Made by a program: the position numbers and the translations under genes. Below the pieces are notes generated by a model. That model saw only the letters and a list, made by a program, of their open reading frames with translations. It had not been told where the DNA came from and ran no database searches. 64,000 nucleotides of DNA from a virus. Positions 8,857 to 16,871 of the stretch are shown in pieces. The first letter of the stretch is position 1. Each line of letters opens with the position of its first letter. Location of the stretch: the IMG/VR virus record IMGVR_UViG_3300029267_001061, positions 1 to 64,000 of that record, one strand, 5' to 3'.

Positions 8857-9099
8857 GTGAAGAAAGCACTTCAACTACTCGGAACATTCGCTGGGACACT
8901 ACTCAGTCCCAAGAAGCAGCAAGAACAGGTGGGCGGCCGGCGCGTCTGGCTCGTCCTTGTACTACTCGCTGTTGCGTGGGGTATGCACGCGACCGGCGTA
9001 TCCGACGGCATCATCTTGGCCTGCATCGGTACCGCATCCACATTCGTGGTTGGGGAATCGGTCGGAGATGTCAAGGCACGGAAGAAAGACAGTCAGTAG
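8857..9099 (+). CDS. Small membrane protein (holin-like candidate)
   Basis: An 80-residue protein with two predicted membrane segments: one at WLVLVLLAVAWGMHATG and one at IILACIGTASTFVVG, followed by GESVGDVKARKKDSQ. I chose GTG 8857 because GGAGGTG lies 6 bases upstream; an in-frame GTG at 8848 sits inside that site. Two-helix proteins of this size can be holins, but many small phage membrane proteins look alike and a second holin-like gene lies at 40622. Confidence 0.65.
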   Translation: MKKALQLLGTFAGTLLSPKKQQEQVGGRRVWLVLVLLAVAWGMHATGVSDGIILACIGTASTFVVGESVGDVKARKKDSQ

Positions 9100-9114
9100 G
9101 AGGTGGAAAACACC

Positions 9115-10134
9115 GTGAAACAACGACTCGCATTAGCCATCCTCTTCGTGGGGATGTTCGTATGCCTTACTGGCTGCGAACTCTTCGACTTCTTGACACC
9201 GGATATGGCCCTTGAGGCCCACATCAGTGTCGGAGCGGCGTTGGTGACGGAAGTTGAAGTGGTGCCCAGTGTAGAAGCTGGGGGCTATCTCGTCGCTATC
9301 CGCATCAGGGGTGGCAATCAACGAGCAGGATACACCATCCAATGGGGTGACGGGCAATCCGCCAACATCCCCACACAGGATGAATCCCTATACACGGCCG
9401 TGTCGCACCTCTATGCAGTTGAGGGCGATTACGACATCTTGGTTACAAGCGGCAATGGGCATGCACCGGTCGAGCTGACCGTGCATTGCAAGGCTAGCGG
9501 TCTCGTGTATCGAGGCGCTTGGTTATCTCCGGTGCAGTTCAACTACCGCGATCTTCTTTCCATCGATTTCCGTCTACGGGATCGAGGATGTGATGGCGCT
9601 ACCGGGGAACCCCTCTACAGCTCTGGTGTCCTGAACCTGGACCCGGGTGTATGGGAACTCCGTATCACCATCGAAGATTCGACCGGTCCGTTCGCGATCT
9701 ACACTGGAGAATACGACCTGCACTCCGACGGCTCCCGTACATATAGGAATGTCGCCGGGGTATGGATCGAAGAACCCGAAGTCCTGTACTGCCTCATCGG
9801 CAACCGCAACGATCAGCCTTGGTATCCTCTGAACGCTCCCGCCAGTACAACTGGCTACGACTGGTTCGAGGATCTCATGGCTTCTGCGCTCGCAGGACTG
9901 GACAACGATGAAGGAGGTTTGCTCGGTGACGCATCCAGCGCTATCGAAGCGAAGGGTTGTCCGCCGATCCCGAATCCTACTCCTGTACCTGATCCTGAGC
10001 CGATTGAGCCAGGCACGGAAGGGTGTACAAGCGGGCGGCGATGGGTGAAGATGACGATTCAACTTCGCAACCAATGGACCAACGTGCTGACGTACGTGAG
10101 TACTTTCTGCGCGATGCCCAACGGTTGCCAATAA
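9115..10134 (+). CDS. Phage-encoded lipoprotein with PKD-like domain
   Basis: A 339-residue predicted lipoprotein. GTG 9115 has AGGAGGTGG upstream and opens a signal peptide ending in the lipobox LTGC (C21), so the mature protein would be lipid-anchored. A PKD/Ig-like beta domain follows, marked by W77-G-D-G80 and HLYAVEGDYDI about 25 residues later. The remainder looks beta-rich and contains a Pro-rich linker (PNPTPVPDPEPIEP). Lipoproteins from phages are often superinfection-exclusion or host-surface factors; virion use is less likely with a lipobox. It lies in a cassette with its own promoter next to another exported protein. Confidence 0.72.
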   Translation: MKQRLALAILFVGMFVCLTGCELFDFLTPDMALEAHISVGAALVTEVEVVPSVEAGGYLVAIRIRGGNQRAGYTIQWGDGQSANIPTQDESLYTAVSHLYAVEGDYDILVTSGNGHAPVELTVHCKASGLVYRGAWLSPVQFNYRDLLSIDFRLRDRGCDGATGEPLYSSGVLNLDPGVWELRITIEDSTGPFAIYTGEYDLHSDGSRTYRNVAGVWIEEPEVLYCLIGNRNDQPWYPLNAPASTTGYDWFEDLMASALAGLDNDEGGLLGDASSAIEAKGCPPIPNPTPVPDPEPIEPGTEGCTSGRRWVKMTIQLRNQWTNVLTYVSTFCAMPNGCQ

Positions 10135-10155
10135 CCCCATGGAGGTGGGGATATC

Positions 10156-10704
10156 ATGAAGAGAGCACTAGTACTTTCACTGGTCTGCATCATCGGCCTG
10201 GCCGCGATCGCTTTCGCCGGTCCGACTGTGCAGCTTCAGTCCCTGTGGTATGACGGCGATCAGCAGCTGGCCTTGGCGTTCGGGGGGAGCTACGTTCCGG
10301 ACAGAGCCTGGGGTGGCTTCGGTGAGTTCAAACTGGCTGAGTTCGAGTACGTTGGCGGCGATGGGGGGTTCCTGCACATTGAAGGTGTATGGGACTTCCA
10401 GGTGACCTACGACATCGACCTGTTCCAAGACGACGACGATGCCTACCTTACACTACGTCCCGGCTTCGGAATCATGTTGCCATCGGTCCTACACGTCGAA
10501 CAGAACATCTTCGATCCGCTCGTTGTCGAACCGGGCCTTGCCGTATCACTTGCGGTCATCACGGTCTACGACTTCCAGATCCGCGGAGAGATGTACTTCA
10601 ACGGTGATGCCGTCGGCTGGGCATTGGGCGGCGGGTTCGATTTCTTCGGACTCTCCGAACTCTTCCGTCGACCCGCTGAGCCGGTTGGAGACGAAGGCCT
10701 CTAG
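10156..10704 (+). CDS. Exported protein, possibly a small beta-barrel
   Basis: A 182-residue protein with a clear Sec signal peptide (MKRALVLSLVCIIGLAAIAF, cleavage expected after AFA). The mature part has alternating hydrophobic and polar residues and many aromatic and glycine residues (FGGSYVPDRAWGGFGEFKLAE, WALGGGFDFFGLSELF), as in small outer-membrane barrels. Membrane insertion is inference. A GGAGGTGGGGATATC site precedes the ATG. With the lipoprotein upstream it forms an exported pair that does not look like virion material. Confidence 0.65.
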   Translation: MKRALVLSLVCIIGLAAIAFAGPTVQLQSLWYDGDQQLALAFGGSYVPDRAWGGFGEFKLAEFEYVGGDGGFLHIEGVWDFQVTYDIDLFQDDDDAYLTLRPGFGIMLPSVLHVEQNIFDPLVVEPGLAVSLAVITVYDFQIRGEMYFNGDAVGWALGGGFDFFGLSELFRRPAEPVGDEGL

Positions 10705-10719
10705 GCCGAAAGGAGAAAC

Positions 10720-12846
10720 ATGCCCTGGACTTCGGCAGACGCGAAGAAACACTCGAAGCTGGTGAAGAAGCCAGCTCACGCCGAGGCATGGGCGAAGGCT
10801 GCTAACCGGGCGCTCTCCAAAGCCAAGAAGGAGGGCGTCCGGGATCCTGAAGCTCGGGCCATCAAGATCGCGAACTCACTGTTGCGACAGATGGTGAAGA
10901 CCTCAAACGACTCGTTCATACCCGACGCGTCCGATGCGGTCTTCCGAGCGGATCAAGAACCACCCAAGACGCTGCTCGAAGGCCGAGGGGAAATCGTTAG
11001 CTTCGAGATTGATGAGAGCACCGGTATCCTTACCGCTGATGTCATCATTTCGCAAGAAGCGGTTCTCCCCTACATCGTGGACGGCAAGATCGTGCACGAA
11101 TACATCCCGGCAGCCGAGTTGTCAGACCAGGAGTTCTTGGATTCAATCCCCGGGAAGCCTGTCACAGACGGGCATCCAGCGGAGAAGCTGGTAACCTTCG
11201 ACTCATTGTCCCAGCACTCGAAGGGGGTACTACACGGGCCGTTCGAGACGTTCGTCGATGAAGACGGAGTCACGAAGGCAAGGGGTAAGGAGACCGTGTG
11301 GGACCCGGAACTCGTACAAGATATCGCCGACGGGAAGAAGCGCAGTGTCAGCATCGGCCGGTGGGCCCAGCTGATCCGAGAAGATGGGGAATGGAATGGC
11401 CAGTCCTATCAGCGACGCCAAGCCAAGCTGCGCTGCAACCACGTTGCACACACTGACTCGCCCCGCAACGAGGGTTGCCGCATTCTCGTCGACATGATGG
11501 ATCCAACGGATGCCTCGGTTTCTACGATTCGCGAGATGCCGTTGGCAGAACAGCCTCAGGCGCTGAAGGACCTGATCCAGAAGGTGAAGGGAGACCCTCG
11601 CGGACTGAGGAGTGTCTCGTACGCCGTCAAGGACTTGCGCCACTTGCTGAACGAGGCGATCAAAGTCATCGGAACAACCGACGGCGAAGCGAAGAAGACA
11701 CTGACTACAGCACTGGCCCAGGTGAAGGCCTGGTGGCCGGCGCTACATTGGAAGGGAGATGAGGAGTTCACGGAAGATGCGTGGACAGCGCCGACTGATC
11801 TCTCTGCTGAGGACTACGCGGAAGTAGTGCCTCCGGCAATCGCTGCTTGGATGGCAGATGAAGAATCTGCAGAGCCAGTGGCGATTGTACGGGCTACTCC
11901 CGACAGTCCGCTGAACTTGCATGCTCTGCGCGCATTGATCGGAGATGGAGCTCACTTCGACGGAGTACCGGACCACGTCATCCGGGAGACCCGAGAGTGG
12001 GCGCGGGAACAACTCACAACGTACCACATGCGAGGTGATTCAACGATGAGTGGAGCGACCAAGGTCGAAAAACTCCAGCTCACGCTCGGTGATCAGGTAC
12101 TGGAGTTCCCCGTGGACGAACTCGATGGGCTTGACCTGGATGAGTTCCGCACCACGCTCGGGGACTTTCAGAAGAAGATCGACGAGCAGGCCACCGAGCT
12201 TGGCGACCTGAAGGACAACGGAGATCCGAAGCCTGAGAAGAAAGAAGGCGAAGGAGATCCGAAGCCTGAGGACGACAAGTCCGGTGAAGGAGATGGCGAC
12301 GACGAGGAAGAGGATGAGGAAGAGGCAACTCCGACTGACTCCCTCCAGAAGATCGTCGATGCCGCTCAGAAGGAAATCGAACGCCTGAAGGCTCAGAAGG
12401 ACGGGAAGACCGACGAGATCGAAGCGCTTCAGAAGAAGCTCGACGAGTTCAAGAACGGTCTGCCGACCGCCGAAGCACAGGCACAGGCAGTGATGGACGA
12501 AGTGGAGACCAGGACTGGTCTTCTGCAGGCCATCGCTTTCTTCTCCGATGACTACAGCCAGAGCGGCAAGTCCACGGCCGAGATCAAGCGTGATCTCCTG
12601 TGCCTGGCCCGCCCAGACTCGGCGGAAGCCATCATGGAGCAGAACGAAGCTGGTGAGTTCGTCAAGAGCGACGCATACGTGGATGCACGTGTGGAAGTCG
12701 TCATTGACGACATCACCGAGCAGATTGGGGCCTCCGTTGGGAACAGCACGCTGAAGACCCGACAGGATGGCAAGGACGGAAACTCGAGCATCGCGAAACT
12801 CCGACAGGGGCGGCAGTCGATGTTCAAAGAGCCGGAGGTGACATAG
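10720..12846 (+). CDS. Prohead protease-scaffold fusion (DUF2213-type)
   Basis: A 708-residue protein. The first 60 residues (MPWTSADAKKHSKLV...ARAIKIANSLL) match the short N-terminal module common in phage head genes. Residues about 80-260 carry DUF2213-type protease features: PGKPVTDGHPAE, KKRSVSIGRWAQ and CNHVAHTDSPRNEG. A middle part with a cation/ChaB-like look (residues about 270-430) precedes a C-terminal, charged, coiled-coil-rich region with a Glu/Asp run (GDDEEEDEEEATP), typical of scaffolding. It probably cleaves itself and the scaffold during capsid maturation. The ATG follows AAAGGAGAAAC. See the internal start at 12046. Confidence 0.8.
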   Translation: MPWTSADAKKHSKLVKKPAHAEAWAKAANRALSKAKKEGVRDPEARAIKIANSLLRQMVKTSNDSFIPDASDAVFRADQEPPKTLLEGRGEIVSFEIDESTGILTADVIISQEAVLPYIVDGKIVHEYIPAAELSDQEFLDSIPGKPVTDGHPAEKLVTFDSLSQHSKGVLHGPFETFVDEDGVTKARGKETVWDPELVQDIADGKKRSVSIGRWAQLIREDGEWNGQSYQRRQAKLRCNHVAHTDSPRNEGCRILVDMMDPTDASVSTIREMPLAEQPQALKDLIQKVKGDPRGLRSVSYAVKDLRHLLNEAIKVIGTTDGEAKKTLTTALAQVKAWWPALHWKGDEEFTEDAWTAPTDLSAEDYAEVVPPAIAAWMADEESAEPVAIVRATPDSPLNLHALRALIGDGAHFDGVPDHVIRETREWAREQLTTYHMRGDSTMSGATKVEKLQLTLGDQVLEFPVDELDGLDLDEFRTTLGDFQKKIDEQATELGDLKDNGDPKPEKKEGEGDPKPEDDKSGEGDGDDEEEDEEEATPTDSLQKIVDAAQKEIERLKAQKDGKTDEIEALQKKLDEFKNGLPTAEAQAQAVMDEVETRTGLLQAIAFFSDDYSQSGKSTAEIKRDLLCLARPDSAEAIMEQNEAGEFVKSDAYVDARVEVVIDDITEQIGASVGNSTLKTRQDGKDGNSSIAKLRQGRQSMFKEPEVT
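12046..12846 (+). CDS. Possible internally initiated scaffold protein
   Basis: In-frame ATG at codon 443 of the protease gene, preceded by GCGAGGTGATTCAACG, a good ribosome site with normal spacing. The product would be the 266-residue C-terminal part: MSGATKVEKLQLTL, a charged low-complexity stretch and long helices. A scaffold made from an internal start inside the protease gene is known from lambda C/Nu3. The start is visible; its use is inference. Confidence 0.45.
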   Translation: MSGATKVEKLQLTLGDQVLEFPVDELDGLDLDEFRTTLGDFQKKIDEQATELGDLKDNGDPKPEKKEGEGDPKPEDDKSGEGDGDDEEEDEEEATPTDSLQKIVDAAQKEIERLKAQKDGKTDEIEALQKKLDEFKNGLPTAEAQAQAVMDEVETRTGLLQAIAFFSDDYSQSGKSTAEIKRDLLCLARPDSAEAIMEQNEAGEFVKSDAYVDARVEVVIDDITEQIGASVGNSTLKTRQDGKDGNSSIAKLRQGRQSMFKEPEVT

Positions 12847-12847
12847 C

Positions 12848-13696
12848 ATGTCCGAATTCCGCAAGGGTATGGCATGCGAGATGGTACCGTTCGAGGACAT
12901 CGTCTCTCGAACGATTGAAGGTACCGGCGGTCTCACGTTTGGCGTCCCGGTTCAGGTAGGTACTGACCAGGAGAAGCAAGTCAAGGCCTGGGCTTCAGGC
13001 GGACGGCTCTTCGGGTTCACGCTCTTCGATGGGCGCAAGGGTACCGGCCCGGACGACGCCGGAACCGTAGTTCGGTTCTACGCGGAGAAGATTGCTGGTG
13101 CTGTGATGCGGAAGGGTCGGATCTGGGTTGAAGCTGGCGCAACGATCGTTGCTGGCGGCCAACTCGCGTTGCTCAAGACGGCAACTTCTTTCCCGACCAC
13201 GACGACGACTCTCGCCGAAGCGAGCTCCGGAACGGATCCGGCGTTCGGTACGGAAGACGACCTTGTCATCGCTTACTCGATCCTCGGCCCCTGGGGCGAA
13301 TCCGCCCTGAAGGGTGCTTCCGCGGCAACCGATGTCAGTGGCTACACGAACTACATCGAAGTCACGGTTCCGGGTCAGGACGCGCTTCCGAAGGGGACAA
13401 CGTACCTCCAGCTGTGGGCATCCACGGATGGCGGCACTACGTTCGCTCCTCTGACCGACCACAAGATCGCTTGGGCCGACATCACCGATGCCGCAACCCA
13501 CGTCGAAGACCTGAAGGGCGCCGACGATGACGTCGGAGCAACGGAACCCGAAGCTGCGGATCCGACCCTTCTGGCCGTTGGGGCTGTACTGCCGACGACC
13601 GATACCCGTGACATCACCACGTTCTCGGGGACGGAGTTTCTGTCCGGTGCAGCCAAGGGTGAGCTGGTGAAGCTCGAACTCAATCTGCCCGCCTAG
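12848..13696 (+). CDS. Capsid cement/decoration protein
   Basis: A 282-residue protein between the protease-scaffold and the major capsid gene, where phages with this capsid type usually carry a structural cement protein. The N-terminus (KGMACEMVPFEDIVSRTI...GVPVQVGTDQEKQVKAWASG) and the segment IWVEAGATIVAGGQLAL fit that beta-tulip-like family. Residues about 165-240 look like an inserted Ig-like domain (TNYIEVTVPGQD...TYLQLWASTDGGTTF), which may project from the capsid surface. GGAGGTGAC lies just upstream. Confidence 0.68.
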   Translation: MSEFRKGMACEMVPFEDIVSRTIEGTGGLTFGVPVQVGTDQEKQVKAWASGGRLFGFTLFDGRKGTGPDDAGTVVRFYAEKIAGAVMRKGRIWVEAGATIVAGGQLALLKTATSFPTTTTTLAEASSGTDPAFGTEDDLVIAYSILGPWGESALKGASAATDVSGYTNYIEVTVPGQDALPKGTTYLQLWASTDGGTTFAPLTDHKIAWADITDAATHVEDLKGADDDVGATEPEAADPTLLAVGAVLPTTDTRDITTFSGTEFLSGAAKGELVKLELNLPA

Positions 13697-13709
13697 GAGG
13701 GGATAACAG

Positions 13710-14603
13710 ATGAAGAAAGGACTTGGAGTTCGTACCGACACTGTTCTGTACCCTCGAGACCTGCAGAGCATCGATTCGACGCTCTACCAGCCGAAGGAAT
13801 CGGAACTCATTGCTCGCCGGGTATTCTCCCTGAAGACGGATGACCCGGAGTGGGCAGAGACGATCGGATACGACAAGCAGACACGCGCTGGTTCCGCTGC
13901 CATCCTGAACTTGATGGCTTCCAACCTGCCGTTCGTCGACGTCGATGTGACCCGCGCGATTCAGCGCGTCCACACGCTCGCCACGGCATGGAAGCTTCGG
14001 TTCGCTGAGGTGGAAGCAGCCCGCGCCGCTGGCAAGCAACTGGAACCCGCGAAGGCCGCCGCAGCCCGCCGCTACATGGCTGCCGAGGAGAACTCCCTCG
14101 CCTTCAACGGTGACTCTGGATTCAACATCCTCGGTGTCTTCACGTCAACGGACCGCCTCGAGACCAGCGCCACGAACGGCGATTGGGATACGTTGGGCGA
14201 AACCGATGGCCCGAAGATCGTTGCCGACATCCGCAAGGGTCGCATGGCCCAGAACAAGCTGGATGGCTTCGACACCCAGGTGCTGATCCTCAGCTCCGAG
14301 AACTACGAGTACCTCGGGTACTTCATGAGCGACCGGTACGACATCACGGTTCTCGAGTACCTCCGCAAGGTCAACTGGTTCCCGGGCGGGATCTACGCAT
14401 CCAGTGAGATCTCCAACACGAAGATCGCAATGCTGGACAACCGACCAGAACAGGTTCAGCTCTCCATCCCGAAGGACATGGAGCGCCTCGACCCCTGGAA
14501 GGACAGCCCGTTCAGCACGGTCATCCCCGTGTTCCAGCGGATCTCCGGCCTCGTCGTCCGATTCCCGCAGTGCATCTCGGTCGTGACCGGGATTCAGAGC
14601 TAG
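13710..14603 (+). CDS. Major capsid protein (DUF2184-like, HK97 fold)
   Basis: A 297-residue protein expected to form the capsid shell. The N-arm (YPRDLQSIDSTLYQPKESEL), the spine-like helix ARRYMAAEENSLAFNGDSGF and the C-terminal IPVFQRISGLVVRFPQC agree with DUF2184/encapsulin-like HK97-fold capsid proteins. Position after the cement gene supports this. No large N-terminal delta domain is visible, consistent with a separate scaffold encoded by the gene two places upstream. AGGAGGGGATAACAG precedes the ATG. Confidence 0.82.
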   Translation: MKKGLGVRTDTVLYPRDLQSIDSTLYQPKESELIARRVFSLKTDDPEWAETIGYDKQTRAGSAAILNLMASNLPFVDVDVTRAIQRVHTLATAWKLRFAEVEAARAAGKQLEPAKAAAARRYMAAEENSLAFNGDSGFNILGVFTSTDRLETSATNGDWDTLGETDGPKIVADIRKGRMAQNKLDGFDTQVLILSSENYEYLGYFMSDRYDITVLEYLRKVNWFPGGIYASSEISNTKIAMLDNRPEQVQLSIPKDMERLDPWKDSPFSTVIPVFQRISGLVVRFPQCISVVTGIQS

Positions 14604-14614
14604 AGGAGGATGAA

Positions 14615-15058
14615 ATGAGTCGATCACTTACGATCGTGAATCATGACAACTGTACGCTCCATGTGGAAGGCCTGTTCCTTCTGCGCGGTGAGAACGCGGA
14701 CGTGAATCCTGACCTGTGGAAGCAGGTTGAGAACACGACGCTCGTCCAGGAGTGGATTCGCGAGGGCAAGATCGAGGTGCTCAAGACTCAAGTTTCAATG
14801 AAGTCCACCAAGCGGGGAAATGGTTCCGACCATGACCCCGCTGCGGTGGGCGATCAGCGAAACTTCGCCATGGAAGCGGCCACAGAAGAAATCTTGGCCA
14901 GGAGACGGGAGCTGCTGCAGAGCAACGCGGCCCAGCTTCAGGATCACTTCCAAGGACTACGTGCCACAGGGATGGATCGCGCTGAGGCGATTCAGTACCT
15001 GGCCGGGCACTACGGTCTTGAGCCGGAGACGGTTGCAGGGAGGTTAGGAGATGGCTAG
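14615..15058 (+). CDS. Head protein of unknown function
   Basis: A 147-residue protein starting at ATG 14615 behind AGAGGAGGATGAA. The N-terminal 55 residues (MSRSLTIVNHDNCTLHVEG...LWKQVENTTLVQEWI) resemble the start of the gene at 15973, suggesting a shared small fold. The C-terminal part is helical (ILARRRELLQSNAAQLQDHF). Position between capsid and neck genes suggests a head or neck component. It overlaps the next gene by 8 bases. Confidence 0.65.
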   Translation: MSRSLTIVNHDNCTLHVEGLFLLRGENADVNPDLWKQVENTTLVQEWIREGKIEVLKTQVSMKSTKRGNGSDHDPAAVGDQRNFAMEAATEEILARRRELLQSNAAQLQDHFQGLRATGMDRAEAIQYLAGHYGLEPETVAGRLGDG

Positions 15059-15374
15059 AGTAACGTACTCGGAAGTCAACGCGATTGGCGGATTCAAGGC
15101 CACGTCTGCGGAGATGGCTCCTTTCATAGAGCTGGCTCACCAGATCCTGCCGGATGACGACATCGCGTCGGCTGATCGCAAGCACATGGAACTTCTGCTT
15201 GCGGCGCACCTGTTCGCGTCCATGGTCGAACCGCCCGTCCAGTCTGAGAAGGGTGGAGAGGTCAGTGTGACGTACGCACAAGTTGTGCGGGATGGGTTCG
15301 GGGGTACTTCTTGGGGCCAGATGTACGAGACCCTGCTCAGGAAGCAGAAAGGTGTATCGGTGAAGATTCTCTGA
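15051..15374 (+). CDS. Head-tail adaptor (DUF4054-like)
   Basis: A 107-residue, largely helical protein. ELAHQILPDD...MELLLAAHLFASM and the C-terminal FGGTSWGQMYETLLR fit the DUF4054/gp6-like adaptor family that binds under the portal. ATG 15051 has GGAGG upstream inside the preceding gene. Its stop overlaps the next start (TGATG). Confidence 0.68.
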   Translation: MARVTYSEVNAIGGFKATSAEMAPFIELAHQILPDDDIASADRKHMELLLAAHLFASMVEPPVQSEKGGEVSVTYAQVVRDGFGGTSWGQMYETLLRKQKGVSVKIL

Positions 15375-15961
15375 TGCCCGTCGAACTGCGCGAATCATCT
15401 AATGGGAACATGGAGCGAGTCCAGCGCGAGCTGGACAAGCTGAACACGATGGAAGTCAAAGTTGGCTTCTTCGCGTCCGGCGATTCCAAGATGCTCATGA
15501 TCGCGTCGGTTCACGAGTTCGGAATCAGCATCACAGTCACCGAGAAGATGCGCGGGTGGTTGGGCGTGCACGGTTTGCACCTCAAGAAAGAAACCACCCA
15601 CATCAACATCCCGGAGCGAAGTTTCATTCGCACGGGGATTGATGAGTGGGCCAAGCGCACAGGCCCTACCATCCTGAGGAAGGGAATCGACGCTATTCTA
15701 CAGGGCGAGGCTACGGCTGAGCAACTGGGAGAGCGTTTGGGGATCGGTATGGCCGGCGCTGTGAAAGCAATGATCAAGAAGGTGAAGGAGCCACCGCTCC
15801 ACCCCTTCTCAACTCAGCGACGGGTTGCCTCGGTCAAGTCCAAGAAGGCGAAGATGAAAGCTGCTAGCAACCCGAACCCACTCATGGGTAGAGGAAGGAT
15901 GCGACAGGCTGTGACCTACAAGGTATCCTTCAAGAAGGCCGCGATGGCGGCCGCCGCTTAG
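15374..15961 (+). CDS. Neck/tail completion protein (virion morphogenesis, Mu gpG/HK97 gp10-like)
   Basis: A 195-residue protein starting at ATG 15374. The line MEVKVGFFASGD...ASVHEFG...NIPERSFIRTGIDEWA matches the pattern of phage virion-morphogenesis and HK97 gp10-like tail completion proteins (glycine-containing beta strand, EFG, then IPxRxFxR). The C-terminus is basic with TQRRVASVKSKKAKMKAA. It should act at the head-tail joint. Gene order agrees. Confidence 0.68.
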   Translation: MPVELRESSNGNMERVQRELDKLNTMEVKVGFFASGDSKMLMIASVHEFGISITVTEKMRGWLGVHGLHLKKETTHINIPERSFIRTGIDEWAKRTGPTILRKGIDAILQGEATAEQLGERLGIGMAGAVKAMIKKVKEPPLHPFSTQRRVASVKSKKAKMKAASNPNPLMGRGRMRQAVTYKVSFKKAAMAAAA

Positions 15962-15972
15962 GAGGTGAAACC

Positions 15973-16470
15973 ATGAAAGGACAATACATCGTCGTCAACT
16001 ACGCGATCCATGTGCGTAAGCTGCTCAACGGCATCACACTGAGGCCAGGGCAGAACAAGGTTGACGGTCCCGCTTGGGACGAGATCGAGAACCATCTTCG
16101 AATCGTTGAGCTCATGGAAGCTGGCGAAGAGCAGGGTGGGATTGCGGTGTACAGTGCCGCTCAGATCTTCGAGCTGTCTTTAGAAGACCTCTCAGACGTG
16201 CAGAAGGTGGAAGAATTCAACGCCTTGTCTCGAGAGTCGGCAATTCAGTTCATTCATCGATGCGATGACGTGGCACTCCTCAAGGAGTTCCAAGCGACAG
16301 TGAAGTTCCCGCAAGTTGCGGCAGCGCTCACAGCTCGCATCGCTGAACTTGAGAAGCCGAAGCGTACAACGCGCCAGACGAAGACGACTCGCCGACGGCC
16401 TACGAAACCTGTAGCGCCGGTGGAAGAAGAAGTCGAAGAAGAAGATGAAGACGAGGAGGAGGAGGAGTAA
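15973..16470 (+). CDS. Unknown head/neck protein with acidic tail
   Basis: A 165-residue protein. The N-terminus resembles the gene at 14615 (NYAIHVRKLLNGITLRPGQN). A helical middle (CDDVALLKEFQATVKFPQVA) leads to a basic Thr/Arg-rich stretch (KRTTRQTKTTRRRPTKP) and then a run of about 20 Glu/Asp residues to the end. The strong stop-overlapping site TAGGAGGTGAAACC precedes the ATG. The stop overlaps the next start by one base. Confidence 0.65.
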   Translation: MKGQYIVVNYAIHVRKLLNGITLRPGQNKVDGPAWDEIENHLRIVELMEAGEEQGGIAVYSAAQIFELSLEDLSDVQKVEEFNALSRESAIQFIHRCDDVALLKEFQATVKFPQVAAALTARIAELEKPKRTTRQTKTTRRRPTKPVAPVEEEVEEEDEDEEEEE

Positions 16471-16871
16471 TGATCCGATCAGGCCTGGTTCGCTTCATTG
16501 ATCGCCGATCACGGACTTGGAGTATTGTCGGTGAAGATCGACAAGACGCCGAGACCGATGACTACGGGCGACCAATCCCAGCAGAACCCGAAGCCCAGGC
16601 CTTCGAGGGGTGCGATATCCAAGCGCTCTACAGCAGAGCGAAGCTGGATGATGTTGGCCTCCTCGCTACCGGGTCGAAGATCCTGCTCGTCGTGAAGGGC
16701 GGTCTTTCGTTCGATGCCTCGGAACTGCGGATCAATCGCAAGGTAACCGACCCCGATGGTGTGGAATGGGAAATCGTCGCTACTGGGGATATCTCCGACA
16801 AGGTGCTGCCTGATCGGCAGGCTGCGCGGGACATTCTCCAGCTTACTATCAACAGGGTGGGCCTACAATGA
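16470..16871 (+). CDS. Probable neck (head-closure) protein
   Basis: A 133-residue beta-rich protein (MIRSGLVRFIDRRSRTWSIV...YSRAKLDDVGLLATGSKI). Position between the tail completion protein and the tail terminator suggests head closure. The family is not clear to me from sequence alone. It overlaps the next gene by four bases. Confidence 0.6.
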   Translation: MIRSGLVRFIDRRSRTWSIVGEDRQDAETDDYGRPIPAEPEAQAFEGCDIQALYSRAKLDDVGLLATGSKILLVVKGGLSFDASELRINRKVTDPDGVEWEIVATGDISDKVLPDRQAARDILQLTINRVGLQ

